Positions 21,677-34,229 of a stretch of DNA of 64,000 nucleotides are shown piece by piece (position 1 is the first letter of the stretch; each line of letters starts with the position of its first letter). Location: the NCBI GenBank assembly GCA_936450465.1, contig OW388294.1, positions 72,840,622 to 72,904,621 of the forward strand, read 5' to 3'. Made by a program: the position numbers and the translations under genes. This DNA is from Gibbula magus. Lineage: Eukaryota; Mollusca; Gastropoda; Trochida; Trochidae. The notes beneath the pieces are model-generated. The model saw nothing but the letters and a program-made list of their open reading frames with translations, did no database searches and was not told the origin of the DNA.

Positions 21677-24600
21677 GTTTACTGCACATTTGAGTAAAAT
21701 TTGTATTACCAAGTCCTTTTCTAAGTGATATTATGAATTCACAACAGGAGTCGTTGAGCTCAATGACTGCACCTTCACATACCATAGGACTATAACCGGG
21801 GATTTTCATATATTTGTGTTGGGAATGGACGCTTATTTCCCTTTAGCATCAACATTATGTGAAAGTCGAGACGCAGACTGCTGGAAACTCTGTTAATAAA
21901 TACACTCACCATAAACTTACCACGGTACCATAACTTAAACTAATGTCATTGTTAACATTGTATTACAAAGGTGTGTTTACTTCACATTCAGCCTATAGCC
22001 AGCATTTTAGCCTCAAAATCGTCCATCTAAATTCAGTTCAGTAAAGTCAGAAGAATGTAACCCATACTCTATATTTTCGTCAAGAGCTTACATAATGAGC
22101 TGACGTTCTTTCAGTTATATTAGCATCGGGAAGCCTAGAAATTATCATCATGTAATGAAGTTTGCTGATTGAAATGGCATATTGTCATACTGGTGCAGTG
22201 TGGTAAGATATGGCGATGACAGACTGTATTGGGTATCTAATTATCTAAATATCTGAGGTAAAATACGAGTAATAAAAGTCACAATATGAAATATCAAAAG
22301 AAAGATACAAAGGATGGCACTTGATTAAGTTTGACCTGGCCATCCATAATGAGATCTACTGGAGCAAGTAATTAAGCAGAAGAAGTTTTAATGGATCCCA
22401 TCTCATTCAGGGTCAAGACCGGCTGATAACTTGGTTACTTGTCATGTACACTTCCAAATCAATCACAGGAGGCTTGCTACGAGCGTGTCAATGTAAGAAC
22501 ATAGCTTCTCATAATGGGTGTAGCGTCTGTTTCTTGATGGCAGGTTTTAAAACTAGGTGGTAGTAGAGTACAGTTATTCAGTGTACTGTTAGTTCGTGTC
22601 ATGGTTGAATACCACGTAACGTTCCTGCCTACAATTAAACAACAAGTTCTAGGATAAATATATTGAAAAATGTAAAATATTATGAGTTAACAATACATCT
22701 AAAGGACGGGAAATAACAGTTTAAATATTTCATTTCAAGTTGATGATTTATATATCATAAGACAATAACACCCATTCACTTGAAATGTTCAGTGACTAGT
22801 AAACACTATTGATGAAAAGAAATACTCTGTTACACATTTTGTTCAGAGATGTGATTCATTGGTTTGCAGATTATATACTATGACTTGTTTACTTTGAAAA
22901 AGTCTACATTGCTGTGTCTTACCATAAGTTGATTGTATAACGATAAAAGACAAATGGCATTACATTACTATGCTATAACTTACAACGTGATGTCAGCCTG
23001 GAATGGATAATACATTGATATTTTGTTGGGAGATGGTATAGTGCCAAGACATGAGAAATGTTCATTAGGCCATGAAATCTGATAGTTGTAGACAAACGTG
23101 GCTTTGTTTTGAAACTCAGAGTACAATACTGTCAATAATATTTTTCAGTATTCCCTAAAGACATGTTGAAAATTGGTATATCAGATTGGTTAAAATTACA
23201 ACGCGTGCTTCACCTGACTTAATTTCAGCATGAAATGCAGCATTGAGTATATAGTTTATAATTACATAAAGTCTAAACAGTTTAAGTGGAATAATTTCTC
23301 TGCATAACAACGTGAAGTTATATTCAGTCCGCATACTCTACTGATTGAAATCATTTAGTGTTTATCTATTTAGAAAACGCGTAATGTCAGATGACATCAA
23401 CTAAATTATATTGTGAAGTGTATTTATTTCATTTGCATAAACATTAGCAGTCCTTGTACATGTACGTAACTAAACATTTACAAGACCAGTTCGAAAGTAG
23501 ACATCAAAGGAAAAGAAATACGTATTTATAATATGAACTTTAACATGTTGAAGCTGATAAAAAGAAAGTATAGACGATCACAATGAATAGTCCATTTACC
23601 TCACATTTCAAATGCAAATAATCTAGATGTATTTCTGTCTATGCTGCGAGATCCGCATTTTACACAATGCAAACAATAAATTACAGACATATCCGTGTGA
23701 AATATCACTTGATATCACTGCTTCAGATGTGCTCCATTCGTTTTTCTCTGTGAAATATATTTGCATTTCATTACTGTCAGCTCTTATGTAATCAACGATT
23801 CCCGAAAAGCTGGCCCTTCTTATTACGAAAGGCTCATAAGATTAGCAAAAAATTATTTTCTGGAATTGCTTCCCTTATTGAAGTTGGGCATTTTATGTCA
23901 TTCTGTCAATTATGCTGACAAAAAAAACAAAATAGAATATGTACTAAAGCTTTAAATAATCAATATTTTCTTACTTTCATGTGATTTCATGGTTGCCACT
24001 TGAATGTTGTTTACTTGACAAACTTCTCATTGTATGGATTTCGTGGACTTAATCATTGATACTTATAGTATGGAGCCAAACAAATTAGACATATTCCAAA
24101 AGTAGTTTTTGCTTTGACACTTAGTGATTTCGAACATGGTTTGTTTGAAATCAGGTAAGAAGTTGAAGAAACCATCAGGGTTTATATCGTCTTATTGTCA
24201 GATTTCAGGTTGCAGTTAGTTTCCAGCGAAAGCAAGACTGATGGTGTGGATGAGATTAGAAAATTAGGTCTATTGGTGTCGGCCTTGGACGCCTAAAATC
24301 TTTATTACAATTGTACCTGGAAGCATAATTGTCAGTTTTGGAGAAAGTACCGTTAAGCCTAATCCCTAGCCTGACGGATATACTTATCAAAACACAAGCG
24401 CGATTAATTAATTGAGTTGTGGTATTTAATTAAGAAAACATGATTAGCTATGTTGGAGGCCATGTGTTCAACACTTTTTTCTAATTTGCTATCTTCAAAC
24501 ACAGAATTGGGTAATTATACTTTATTTAGTAAAAGTATGGGCCTTATTCGATGCACAGGCCAAGTTATGGCAATACTAAGGCTTTTATAGCTGTGTAGCA

Positions 24601-26713
24601 CAGTCATGATCGTTACTAGCGATGTTAAATACTACAAATCTGTTTAAAAATGTTTGTTTACATAAAAATAAAAATATTTGCAAGTTCACATTTTAGGACA
24701 GGATTTCCGATTCATGTAAGAAGACAATTGCCAAATTTCATTAAATTTTGTCAAATAGATGTTAAGTTACAGTGTCTGCAAGTACATCAACATGAAAAAA
24801 ATAAATTCCGCTTGTAAGAGCCAATGCTTTTTGTGAAGACTAGTGCAGAAGGTGACGCAAGCTATGTTATACACAACATACATATGCGCATTTGAATATC
24901 ATCTAGAATTAAAGACAAGTTATTGCACTACATTTTGGAATAGTTAAAATAAACAATACCAAAAACAGATAAAAATATGCATTGTTTTCGGTTGCAAGAT
25001 TTATTATAAAGCTCTAACAAGCGTTCACCAGTCAATCTTAGCACTTGATTACAAGCGTACCGGCTGTTCTTTACAAGCGTACACCAGCAACACGTGCGAC
25101 CGAGCTAGTACTGATGAAAGTTGATTAATTTATCGTAGCCAACACGATGAAATTTACTAAAACTTTGACAATATATGTATAAATGATTATAATATCCATT
25201 CATTTATATTTGATTGTGATATATATTCGTTTTGGTACATGATTACTGAATTGTCGGAAGAAATCTATTTCTATCATCTGTTTTTGCACACGGCTAACTT
25301 ATTCATGACACTACAGTGCTCATATTTTGCTTACAGTTGACTGATCATATATTCTTTTACAGTATTAAACAGTTATTTCCAACTCTTCACATTTCTTGAG
25401 ATATTTGCAAAAAAGCTACACTGAAAACGTAAACAAAAATCTCCTCTGCCATTGACAAGCGTACACTTCCGCTCTTACAAGCAGGCTGAGGCGTACACGT
25501 TCACACGGGGTGAACAAGCTACATATTTATCACATGAGAAGTGATATGAGTGAAAATGACACGAGAAGTGTCTGAATAAACAACTGAGAACTTAATCCTA
25601 TTTTTATTTGTTATTTGTAAGAATTGTTAATTGAGTGCCTTCAGCCATAACGTTTTTGACCATGTACCGCGAAGCCTACGCTCACTGGACCTTGTCGAGT
25701 AGCGCTTTAGGCTTCCCGGACCATAACCGGTCTACCCGTTCATGAAAATTACAGGTCGTATTGATTAGAGGAAGTACTATAACCTTTAACAAGGGGGTGT
25801 GATGGCTTCAAATAGTGGATAAAGTTTGTTATACAACAAGACTACGACAGTGTTTGCAAATACGCGCAAACCAAAACATGATTGTTTTTAAATGACATGC
25901 AAAGTATCATTTTCTTGATATTTCACCAGACCTGAACTCCATCTTCGAGGGCCAATGTGAATAGTTAGAACTAAAATATGTTGCAGATTAAAAACGAGTG
26001 AGTCATGAAAAGTCGTTCAAGCTATCTGATGAACTCAGAGACGGCCTGGTTTATTCTATGCCTCGGCAGATAACATGGTGATTGTAGCGATACGGCGGCC
26101 TGTGCCAATTTTCATAAATCCATGTAAAAAAATAAATTAAGAAGTTGAATCCAAAATATAGAGGAGAAGTTAAAGCAAACGTTTAGTTTGAAAAAAATAT
26201 CTATAAATAAACGTACACATTTGAAAACATTCAGATTTTCACAAAAAGAGAGACCTGCAGTGTTATTCAATGTTAGATGCTTTGTTTTTAAAAAATAATT
26301 TCAAGATTTAAAAACAAAACTTTGACTTGAGACCAAATTGACACATCCATATTAACATTTAGTTTAATAATTTCATAAATGGGTGAACTCGTCATATATT
26401 ATAATCGAGCGAATGTATGTACTACGAATGTATACAGTGCACTTTTTTCTTTCACATGAATATTATATTGAAATGGTCATTCGTATAATCATTTATACAA
26501 GCTTTAAAATATACCACTGGGTACATACAGATAATCAATTATAGATTGATGAGCAGGTTAAAGGTGACCAGATACATATTTTCAAATACGTTCTAAGATT
26601 TTAGTGTTTATTTAGTGTTTTGTAAATGTATACAGATTAATTGAATCATTTGAACAGTATTAAGGTATTGAAAATGCTCACATTTAGTAGTTATATGTTA
26701 GCATACAGACATA
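21677..26713. other. Long non-coding stretch
   Basis: About 5 kb of AT-rich unique sequence. The only patterning I see is a cluster of acaagcgtacac-like words at about 25017, 25051, 25072 and 25456 with an inverted gcgtacacgtt at about 25492. No gene, RNA or mobile element could be supported. Confidence 0.45.
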
Positions 26714-26874
26714 CCCCGTTTATCCGGACATGTTGGTTATAGTGGAAAATCTTCCGGATAGCAAATTGTGCGGTAAAACGAATCATCATTTGCATAGAAA
26801 TGCATAGAGAAGATTTAAAATACTACCGTGCGGATGGCCGGGTTTTCGTACATACGAGGTCCGGTTAAACAAGG
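26714..26874. mobile_element. Small pogo/Tigger-like MITE
   Basis: The 161-bp element is flanked by TA (26712-26713 and 26875-26876). Left end CCCCGTTTATCCGGAC is the imperfect inverse of GTCCGGTTAAACAAGG at the right end. Terminal words of the cccgtttatccgga type are known from pogo/Tigger TIRs. No coding sequence remains. Confidence 0.6.
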
Positions 26875-27615
26875 TAGCTTTAGTTCAAAGACGTGAATAA
26901 AATACACAGATATTTGATTACTGGCTGTGTTGGATGGACAAACCAATATCAATAAGGATCCTTCGTTTGTCCATATCCTGGCAATTTAAAGTGCCATGAC
27001 CCCTTTTACCTTTTCTGCGAAATGGACATTTCTCGTTGACACAACATTCGAACCCAACAGGATATCATATTATGAACAACACCTAATCAATAAAATGTGA
27101 TTTTCGAAACATTTCAAGTAGTCCAGACTTTGGTTAACATATATGGATAAATATTGACTTGTTAATTCAACAATTCAGTGACCAAAGTCAGAAGTCACAT
27201 TACTTTCATTTGTTGGTTATAATTGGTTTATCCTCTCCCATCAGTGTGCTGAAAACTTTACTATCTCCAATATGAGTAGTTTTGTAAACATGTTAATGAA
27301 ATGTGATCATGAGTTATTCTCTGTGTTGCACAGTACAATGTATATATACACGTTTATGTATGTGAAACGGATTCAGTGCGGAGATAGTCTTTGATTCAGC
27401 TTGAATAGAGCTTCTAAAATATAGACCATTCATTGTATCTAATGACTTACATGTATCTCCTAACAAAGTTATGATAATTCCATGTCATTCTGAAGTTAAT
27501 ATATGTACCGAAAATACGTATGTAAATATCGGGAAATTACTATATTACTATATAGTTATTTGATGGTTGAACTTCTTGAAAGAGAAAACATGTTGTCAGA
27601 GGTGATTATTATATT
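26875..27615. other. No recognisable gene
   Basis: AT-rich unique sequence between two TA-flanked elements. Confidence 0.45.
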
Positions 27616-27617
27616 TA

Positions 27618-28898
27618 CACCTCATCATAAATATCGCACCACCCACATCTGATCAGTAAAACTCAAAGATTAATGGAAACAAGTATAAGTATGGCTGCTG
27701 AGGTCTTTAGAACACGAACACAAGAAAATTCACATTACAGAAATGTTAAACACGTGCACATTGTCAAGGTTCAAAAGGTGCCAAGGTCCACCCGCCATCT
27801 CATGCAAGCTAAAAGACGTCTGAACGTCTGTTTGGAGATCTGTTGCCTCTCATCATGCAAAGCCTGGGTCAACTCATGAAGCTTTTGCACTGGAGGATAC
27901 TTTGCTCTTACTCTACGTCTAAAAATGTCTCACAAATTTTCTTGCTTGCCTCGGTAGTGTCTCAATGGCATTGTTTTGGACATGCTGAACAACTGCTTGT
28001 ACAGGGTGTGGCCTGGCATTATCAACCATGAAGTTCAGACGTGTGGCGAGAGTGTGGTTGTCTAAATGAGGGACTACAGAATCATCCAGAATGGACCTGT
28101 GTCCATAAAGTCAAGCTTACAATCATAGGAATAACACCCCCAAACCATGACGGATCCACCTCCAAAATGGACTTAAGGTTGAATGTTCCTCTGATCATAT
28201 GCTGCACCTCTCTGCCTCCAAATCCGTGCCCTTCCGTCTGTATGAGGCAGTAAAAACCAGCTTTCATTGGACCAATGGATGCTTCTTCGCGTCCTAAGAT
28301 TCCAACGTGCATGTGCTTGCCACCAGACATGGCGGTGCTAATCTGTGAGGAGTGGACATCTGATTGGTCACCTAGATATCAGTCCTACAAACTTTGGACG
28401 TCGTCTGATGGTGCTGAGGGACGCTTTGATGTTTTAATGCCATCCATGTCGCAGCTCCATAGAGGCAGTCATTGGGTTTCGTCTGGCTTGGCATACGAGA
28501 GCGCGATCTTCCTTTGCAGTGTTTTTCCTCGGACGTCCAACCACACCAGTAGTACACATGTTTGCATATTAACCTGCTGATAATAGTGTGATTAATGTTC
28601 AGTTGTGCTCTAACAGGTCGACATGACATACCAGTCTGGTGCAGGGGCACTGGACGCTCCGGCATTTCGTTGTTCAGTCAAAGTTTTGCAGCGTCTGCCA
28701 ACATAACATACACAAAAAGTTGCATGTTTGGCAAACCCACCCCGGGACAACCATGCCCAATTCAATGCATGCACGAACAAAGAGTGTCTGTGATGTCATG
28801 TTCATATATGATAGAGGGATATTCAACATATCAACACTTTCAAAACTATTTCTCTGGTTTAAATTTCAAATGGGCGATGTGATACTTATGACAAGGTG
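27618..28898 (-). mobile_element. Tc1/mariner element, near full length (1281 bp), decayed
   Basis: Flanked by TA (27616-27617 and 28899-28900). Left end CACCTCATCATAAATATC matches the inverted right end CACCTTGTCATAAGTATC, giving imperfect TIRs of about 34 bp. Size, TA target and a Tc1-type transposase remnant on the - strand agree. The block is visibly more GC-rich than its flanks. Confidence 0.85.
27762..28720 (-). pseudogene. Tc1/mariner transposase pseudogene
   Basis: Transposase is a DDE/D recombinase that cuts and pastes the element. On the - strand, fragments in different frames read in family order. First comes an HTH-like GMSCRPVRAQLNINHTIISRL (about 28570-28640). Next is a GRPRK-like hinge (about 28515-28535), then the GGSVMVWG motif (about 28155-28180). 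FMVDNARPHPVQAV carries a catalytic Asp (about 27980-28025). The C-terminal RRRVRAKYPPVQKLHELTQALHDE ends near 27765. Stops and frame changes are frequent, and the segment with SPDLNPIE and the last catalytic acid appears deleted near 27930-27960. It cannot be active. Confidence 0.82.
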
Positions 28899-29274
28899 TA
28901 TTTGATGACACTGATAATGTTTAATTACTAATGTTTTTAGGACATGATTTGCAATGCATACTTTTTTTTTGTAATCAGAAGCATTCACGAACATTTAGTG
29001 TAAATCCGATGCTGTATTGGTATTCTTGATAATTGGTCTGTTGGCCCAATGTGCTGTTAACCCAGATAATTAAACCTGCGCCTCCACTAATCATAAAATT
29101 ATACCCAAAACACCAATAGTCATTGATGAAAACGTATTTGGAATTGACAATGTGATGGAAGAAAGGCACTCACACTGTCAACATGCCAATCACCTGTCCT
29201 ATGAAATAGCAGTAAAATAGTGTCCTCCGTTGTTCCATATAAGGTCTTACATAGTTGCTAATCAGTGCAAAGTA

Positions 29275-29850
29275 CACTCGACCGCAAAAGAAACGTCACT
29301 ATACAAAATGCAAGCTAATTCAATCCACGAGAGATGAACACGACTGACACAGAGATACATAATATCTTCAGAAGCCAAATAAACTTATCTTGAATTTTCA
29401 AAACATTATCTGTTCATAATTCTGAGAAACACCCGTTTTAAGATTGCCATTTTCGAATCTCCTTAACTAGACGATATAAGAGAGTCAAAAAGGGCTATTT
29501 TTACTTATTTTATATCGTCCTACAGCAAAGACGCGTCAACAAAATTAAGCTAAGGAAAGTTATTTATGTCAACATCATGTTTTTTAAATTACATTTCTAC
29601 ATTTTACACATTGTGTACTTAAATGCCAAACACTCTGGCCAAGAACCATTTACAAAAAGCGATTTCTGCAACCTACGCGTATTTGAACTGACATAAAAAA
29701 TAATTAAAAAAAGTATCATACTCTGATGAATGTAATTATGATTACTTAATTACTTAATGAAACATATGTCTATCGAATACATCCATATTCTTTCTCAGGC
29801 AGCAGTATTTTGTATTTTGTAAGTGGTGACGTTTCTTTTGCGGTTGAGTG
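29275..29850 (+). mobile_element. TIR element M1, copy 1 (576 bp), nested in R3
   Basis: CACTCGACCGCAAAAGAAAC at 29275 is the near-perfect inverse of GTTTCTTTTGCGGTTGAGTG ending at 29850, with TIRs of about 26 bp. TA flanks both ends (29273-29274, 29851-29852). Related copies lie at 35263-35767 (inverse orientation) and 59616-60091. The R3 partner near 57340 lacks the insert. No transposase frame, so probably a non-autonomous Tc1/mariner-type element. Confidence 0.88.
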
Positions 29851-30796
29851 TAGATCTTATCTAATCAAAACTAGACTTGATTGATCTCTGCGGATATACT
29901 TAACTTTGTCATATGATAAACCAAGTGAAAGATGCATTCAGTTATATCTTTTTGGTAATTAATGGCAAAGAGAAATATCTCTCGATAGTAGGCACTAAGA
30001 ATATGTATTCTATCATCGTCTGAAATATCCTCACCCAAACACATATGTCATACTGACAGCCAATTCGAGCCAAGGCTAAATAAAGTCAAGGTACCTTAGC
30101 ATGAACACAATTCAAAAAATACATGTTTGATTGCTTCTATGTTCATATATACTGATAACATCTGGTTAAAATCAATCCCAAGGAAAAGTAACAAGCTAAT
30201 AACAAACACAATAACACCAGCATTTTAAGGAATGTATGTATAAAATGACAAAGACTTAACAGGTTATAAGCGAAAGTGTCAAATCCAGAGAAAATGGCAG
30301 TTTTCATTTATGCTATATTTCAGTGATCATTACGTTCATAATACTTAATATGATCTGAATCAAAATCAACTCAATAATTTAGTTTTGGTGCTGTCAGAAT
30401 GCGTTAAGAAACCTTCAATGTTGTAAAACCGGTTAACATAGATTGAACTGAACTAGGACGTCTGCACTAAGCTGAACAAACCTGTAGTCTGGTCTAAATG
30501 TAATAAAACCCGTTACAGTAACATCCAATCTAAACTGAAGGCTTAAGTGCTAATCTCAGAAAGAGGTATTTATGCTGAAGCGTTGGATTGCCTTATTGAT
30601 GCTATGCATCAGTGGTTTACTGTTTACCGTGAGTCATGTTGGGTCAATCGAGTCAACAATCTAGGGTAAAATAAGCTCATTGCTCAACTATTGTGAGAGG
30701 AAACAAATGTAAATTAATCAGAATCCGATGACCACCAATGAATATGGCAATATCAACTGATTTATCGTTTGCAGTCAATTCACCCGATTATATAAG

Positions 30797-30974
30797 AAGT
30801 CATTTTATTGGATAACTATATGACGATAACATGTTTAAGCAGTTTATAAATATATGTATGAACATACATGTTCAAGCAGTTTATAATTGTTTGTACAGAA
30901 CATATTGTTTCGTACAAATAATTATAAACGGCTTAAACATGTAATCCCCAAGTACTTATACAATAAAATGACTT
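30797..30974. repeat. Fold-back palindrome inside R3 copy A
   Basis: AAGTCATTTTATTG at 30797 pairs with CAATAAAATGACTT ending 30974, and ACATGTTTAAGC.GTTTATAA pairs with TTATAAAC.GCTTAAACATGT. The partner repeat near 56130 has only one arm (gattataaactgcgtaaacat), so this looks like a local inverted duplication. Confidence 0.75.
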
Positions 30975-32058
30975 TTTCTTAGAACTAAAAAAAGGAACTT
31001 AAAAATCTCAGATGTATTTGCCTATAAAATCTCACTGCACAGCTACTTGATAGTGTAAACATAAAAATTAGTTCTCCCATTGTGTGCTTCTATAGCACTG
31101 GTACATTTAATATCAAGGCAATTGACTTTTCGCTAAACATTATAATTTATGCCTTAACAGTTTTCAATCATGCAAACATTAAAATGCCAAAGCAATTTTA
31201 GTAGCCATTTTGTTACCAGTTGCCGCTGTCATTTTGTTGAATATGAGGTGTATTGTTATATAACCTATCCAAAAAGTTTATGCTCTAAGTTAAGTGTTAT
31301 TAATTTTTGGGATTTTCAATCAGATTGTATTTCTTAAATCAAAGATCATTGAATTGAACGAACCTGTGTCAGTATTCATACAATTAGTAGTAGATTAATT
31401 CACGCACATTACCTTTAAAGGGGTGCTGTGTATATATACGGTTCAATTGTTATATTCTTGTTAAAATATCACAACAATATATCATTCTTATTTGTTTAAC
31501 ATGTGTTTATTTCAATGCAATATGCGATTAATTGGATTGAATCAAATGCCTCAGAATCCGCAATTTGGAATATTACATAATTATGATATAAGATAACAAC
31601 GGCATATTCTTGTTTTAACAATGAAACATTATTTGATATTGGTAGTTGAACATTTCACTTTAATATTTAAAAAATAGCTTCATTACAAAATGTTATACTT
31701 TTGACATACATTAAATGCAAATGGTTTAGATCTGAATCGATTGATGTGATGCTAATGGTTACTCCAGACCAGATTTTCTCAAGAATTATTCAATAATTAC
31801 GTCTAGGTCCCATGGAGACTCTACATTTATATTTGACACTGACAAACTATCTACATTTTCGTTCCAGACATTGTAAGTAGATTATTCGATGATTGGAATA
31901 CAGATGACGAAATGTTTTCAACACTCCGATGGCAATGAAGCAGACCATACAGACAAACAAATCATAATTGCAACATATTACATTATTCTCCTAGTAACCA
32001 GTTTGGGATCCTGGACTATATATAATTAATTAATAACAGTAACAAATCAATGTAAATG

Positions 32059-32612
32059 AACAGCTGCATCCCGAAGGTATGTTCACCTACGGTCAAATCC
32101 GTTCATTTGACATACAAATATCATATAATTGTGAGTTTGCTTTGACGTCAAATGCATAAATTCAACAAAAGTACATTTGTTTATGCATGCCATATATTTA
32201 TTTATGTAGTTGTCAAGTCATGGTGAAGTTTTCGTTAAAGATAAACCAAGATGAAATAGAGTGAAGGAGTTAAGCTGTGCAAATTCTGATTTCCTTAATT
32301 TCGGATAACATGTTTCAAATCAATTTAATGAAGAAATATTCATCTTTGAAAGAGTATAGAATACATTACAGTCTAATTTACGATCCTATTGATCACTTAT
32401 TTGAGATATCATAGAGTAAAATACGACTGCAGGTTTCGCAATTATAACCACTGCTTACTTCAACGAGCTGCCAAGACAATGGGTATGAAATTAGAGTATA
32501 TTATGGCACGTTTCTGACGTGAAGAACACGTATCCGTTTCGATGTTGCAATAATAAATCGCATGATGTTTGCACTATAACTTGAAAGTAGGTGAACAAAC
32601 TTTATTTTGTTA
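32059..32612. mobile_element. TIR element M2, probable copy 1, right end degraded
   Basis: The left end (AGCTGCATCCCGAA..TATGTTCACCTA) matches the TIR of the clean M2 element at 62870-63314, and the following aaatatcat.taa...gacgtcaa also matches. A degraded right end, GTAGGTGAACAAACTTT, lies at about 32588. A third related end is at 54606-54640. Confidence 0.6.
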
Positions 32613-33581
32613 TCAAGGTTGTGCAGTGATAGATTCAGAATAAATTTCACTATTCCATAGTGATACAAAATTTAATAAATGATTTACTAATAAATACATT
32701 GTTTATGACATTTCGAACACACCAGGCTTAAATAAAACAAAAAAAACAATGGAAATAACATTTGTCTGTTACAGTTATATACATCTATTCCCGATTCCGT
32801 CCTCAATTTTAGACAAAACAATAATAATTGTTTCGACTCTTCTTTTTTTTTATCTTTACAGTAATTTCAGCAACTTGGGTATGTGATACAGATACAGATT
32901 TATTACACTCTCGTTGAAGATACTACTGTTGTGAGACATCGAAATGTTATTCAACACTGTTGTGAACATTGCACGTGAAAGCGATCGCAGTCGGAACTAC
33001 TTTCCAGTAGTCACATGGCCTTTGGGATCGCACTGGATTTCTTGGGACATGTTTTTTCACGCAACGTCGTTATGATTAATATTGTACGGACGCTTCTATC
33101 ACAATTAAACGTCAATCAGTATCCCTTGGTTGATTCAGAGTTAGTTCCCTTGGCACATATGTTATCTCGTTACGGCTTTCGGGATTTGACCGCCATTTTG
33201 CTTCGTTATGCAACTTGACGTAGCCTCAGTTTATGTAAATTCACAAGGAATAAACGTCATGTTGAACCCACGTATCCTGTGACAGTCGTCAGTTGAGTAT
33301 TATTGCAACTACATTGTAATCCTTAAAAGTACATTTTTGATATTTTCTTCTCCTTTTGAGGAATGGTTTTGATTGTTTAGAATGTACAAAATTAGCTTCG
33401 TGTCGACATGTAAGTTTTCCAGGTTGTGGAGGCATTGTGCATGTCTGTCTGTTGTTACAGAAGATAACATACCAAGATAAATGAATAAAAATGCTTCAAG
33501 GTAACTGTCAATGTTTATATAGCCTAGGTCTAACATTTTAACGTTCACTAAAATGTCGGAACTCCATTTTCAGGCCTTCTG
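32613..33581. other. Unclassified sequence with short frames
   Basis: Contains a 67-codon + frame (33015-33218) and a 79-codon - frame (33309-33548). Neither has a recognisable domain. A pyrimidine tract ending in ACAG at about 32841-32861 could be a splice acceptor, but no exon after it is convincing. Confidence 0.35.
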
Positions 33582-33698
33582 TTAGCAATTTGTGCCGTCA
33601 ATGTTAACTTCATCAGCAACAAGGACACCGATCCCAACAATTTCGCTAGATAAAACTAGCAGCAGAACTGTAACTTTACTCCCCAGTATCATTGTCAT
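33582..33698 (-). CDS. Possible small secreted peptide or first exon with signal peptide
   Basis: A 38-codon frame on the - strand begins MTMILGSKVTVLLLVLSSE and continues through a hydrophobic run (residues 4-30, rich in Leu and Val) before VADEVNIDGTNC and a stop. The pattern (short start, hydrophobic core, then small and acidic residues) resembles a secretory signal sequence. A perfect CRE (TGACGTCA, about 33788-33797) lies about 90 bp upstream. It could be exon 1 of a secreted protein with a donor I cannot fix, a small secreted peptide, or chance. I do not recognise a family. Confidence 0.25.
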   Translation of the reverse strand: MTMILGSKVTVLLLVLSSEIVGIGVLVADEVNIDGTNC

Positions 33699-34087
33699 CT
33701 TGGTGTTACAGAGCCTATTTTGGCAAAGCAACCGCAGCTTCGTACAGCTGTAACTAGCCTAACTGAATCGAAAACAGTCGCATTCCGATGACGTCACACT
33801 CACCTGACATCATTCATAAGATCTAGCGAAATTAATACGATGTTTTTGTTTACTCGCCAATTTGCGATTCTCATTGTTTCAACATAAACACAATGTAATG
33901 AGTGTTGTGGAATTGTATTGTTCAAAATTGAAACTGTTATTAACGGATATTTGCTTGGTCTATTTTTGGTGTTTAGTGAGATGGCGTTATGCGTCCATGG
34001 TAAGAGATGTATCCCTACGCACATCTACATGATTGAAGAGTGAACTTTAATTACATATTTCATTAATTTAGAGCGTGTAATAAATAA

Positions 34088-34229
34088 AATACTAAACTCC
34101 GTCCCGTTTAATAACATATTTATGAAACTCGTGGGTGGTATTGGTATCTAACTCGCTTTCGCTCGTTAGATACCAAAACCATCCACTCGTTTCATAAATA
34201 TGTTATTAAACGGGACGTCGTTTAGTATT
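34088..34229. repeat. Fold-back palindrome FB-B (142 bp)
   Basis: AATACTAAAC at 34088 pairs with GTTTAGTATT ending 34229. Inside, CCCGTTTAATAACATATTTA pairs with TAAATATGTTATTAAACGGG and GGTATCTAAC with GTTAGATACC, around a short TCGCTTTCGC loop. Arms are about 65 bp with few mismatches. No coding. Confidence 0.9.

Larger units (their letters stand above)
28980..32060 (+). repeat. Large dispersed repeat R3, copy A
   Basis: It aligns by eye with 54620-57620 in inverse orientation. Shared blocks are at 28985-29270, 30255-30970 and 31720-32060 (for example cgttccagacattgtaagtaga at about 31860). It carries an inserted M1 MITE (29275-29850) and an extra inverted segment (30797-30974). No gene is recognised, so this may be a segmental duplication or a large non-autonomous element. 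Confidence 0.8.

Noticed and set aside
27673..28580. Several + strand frames over the Tc1 element
   Set aside because: They are antisense shadows of the - strand transposase remnant.
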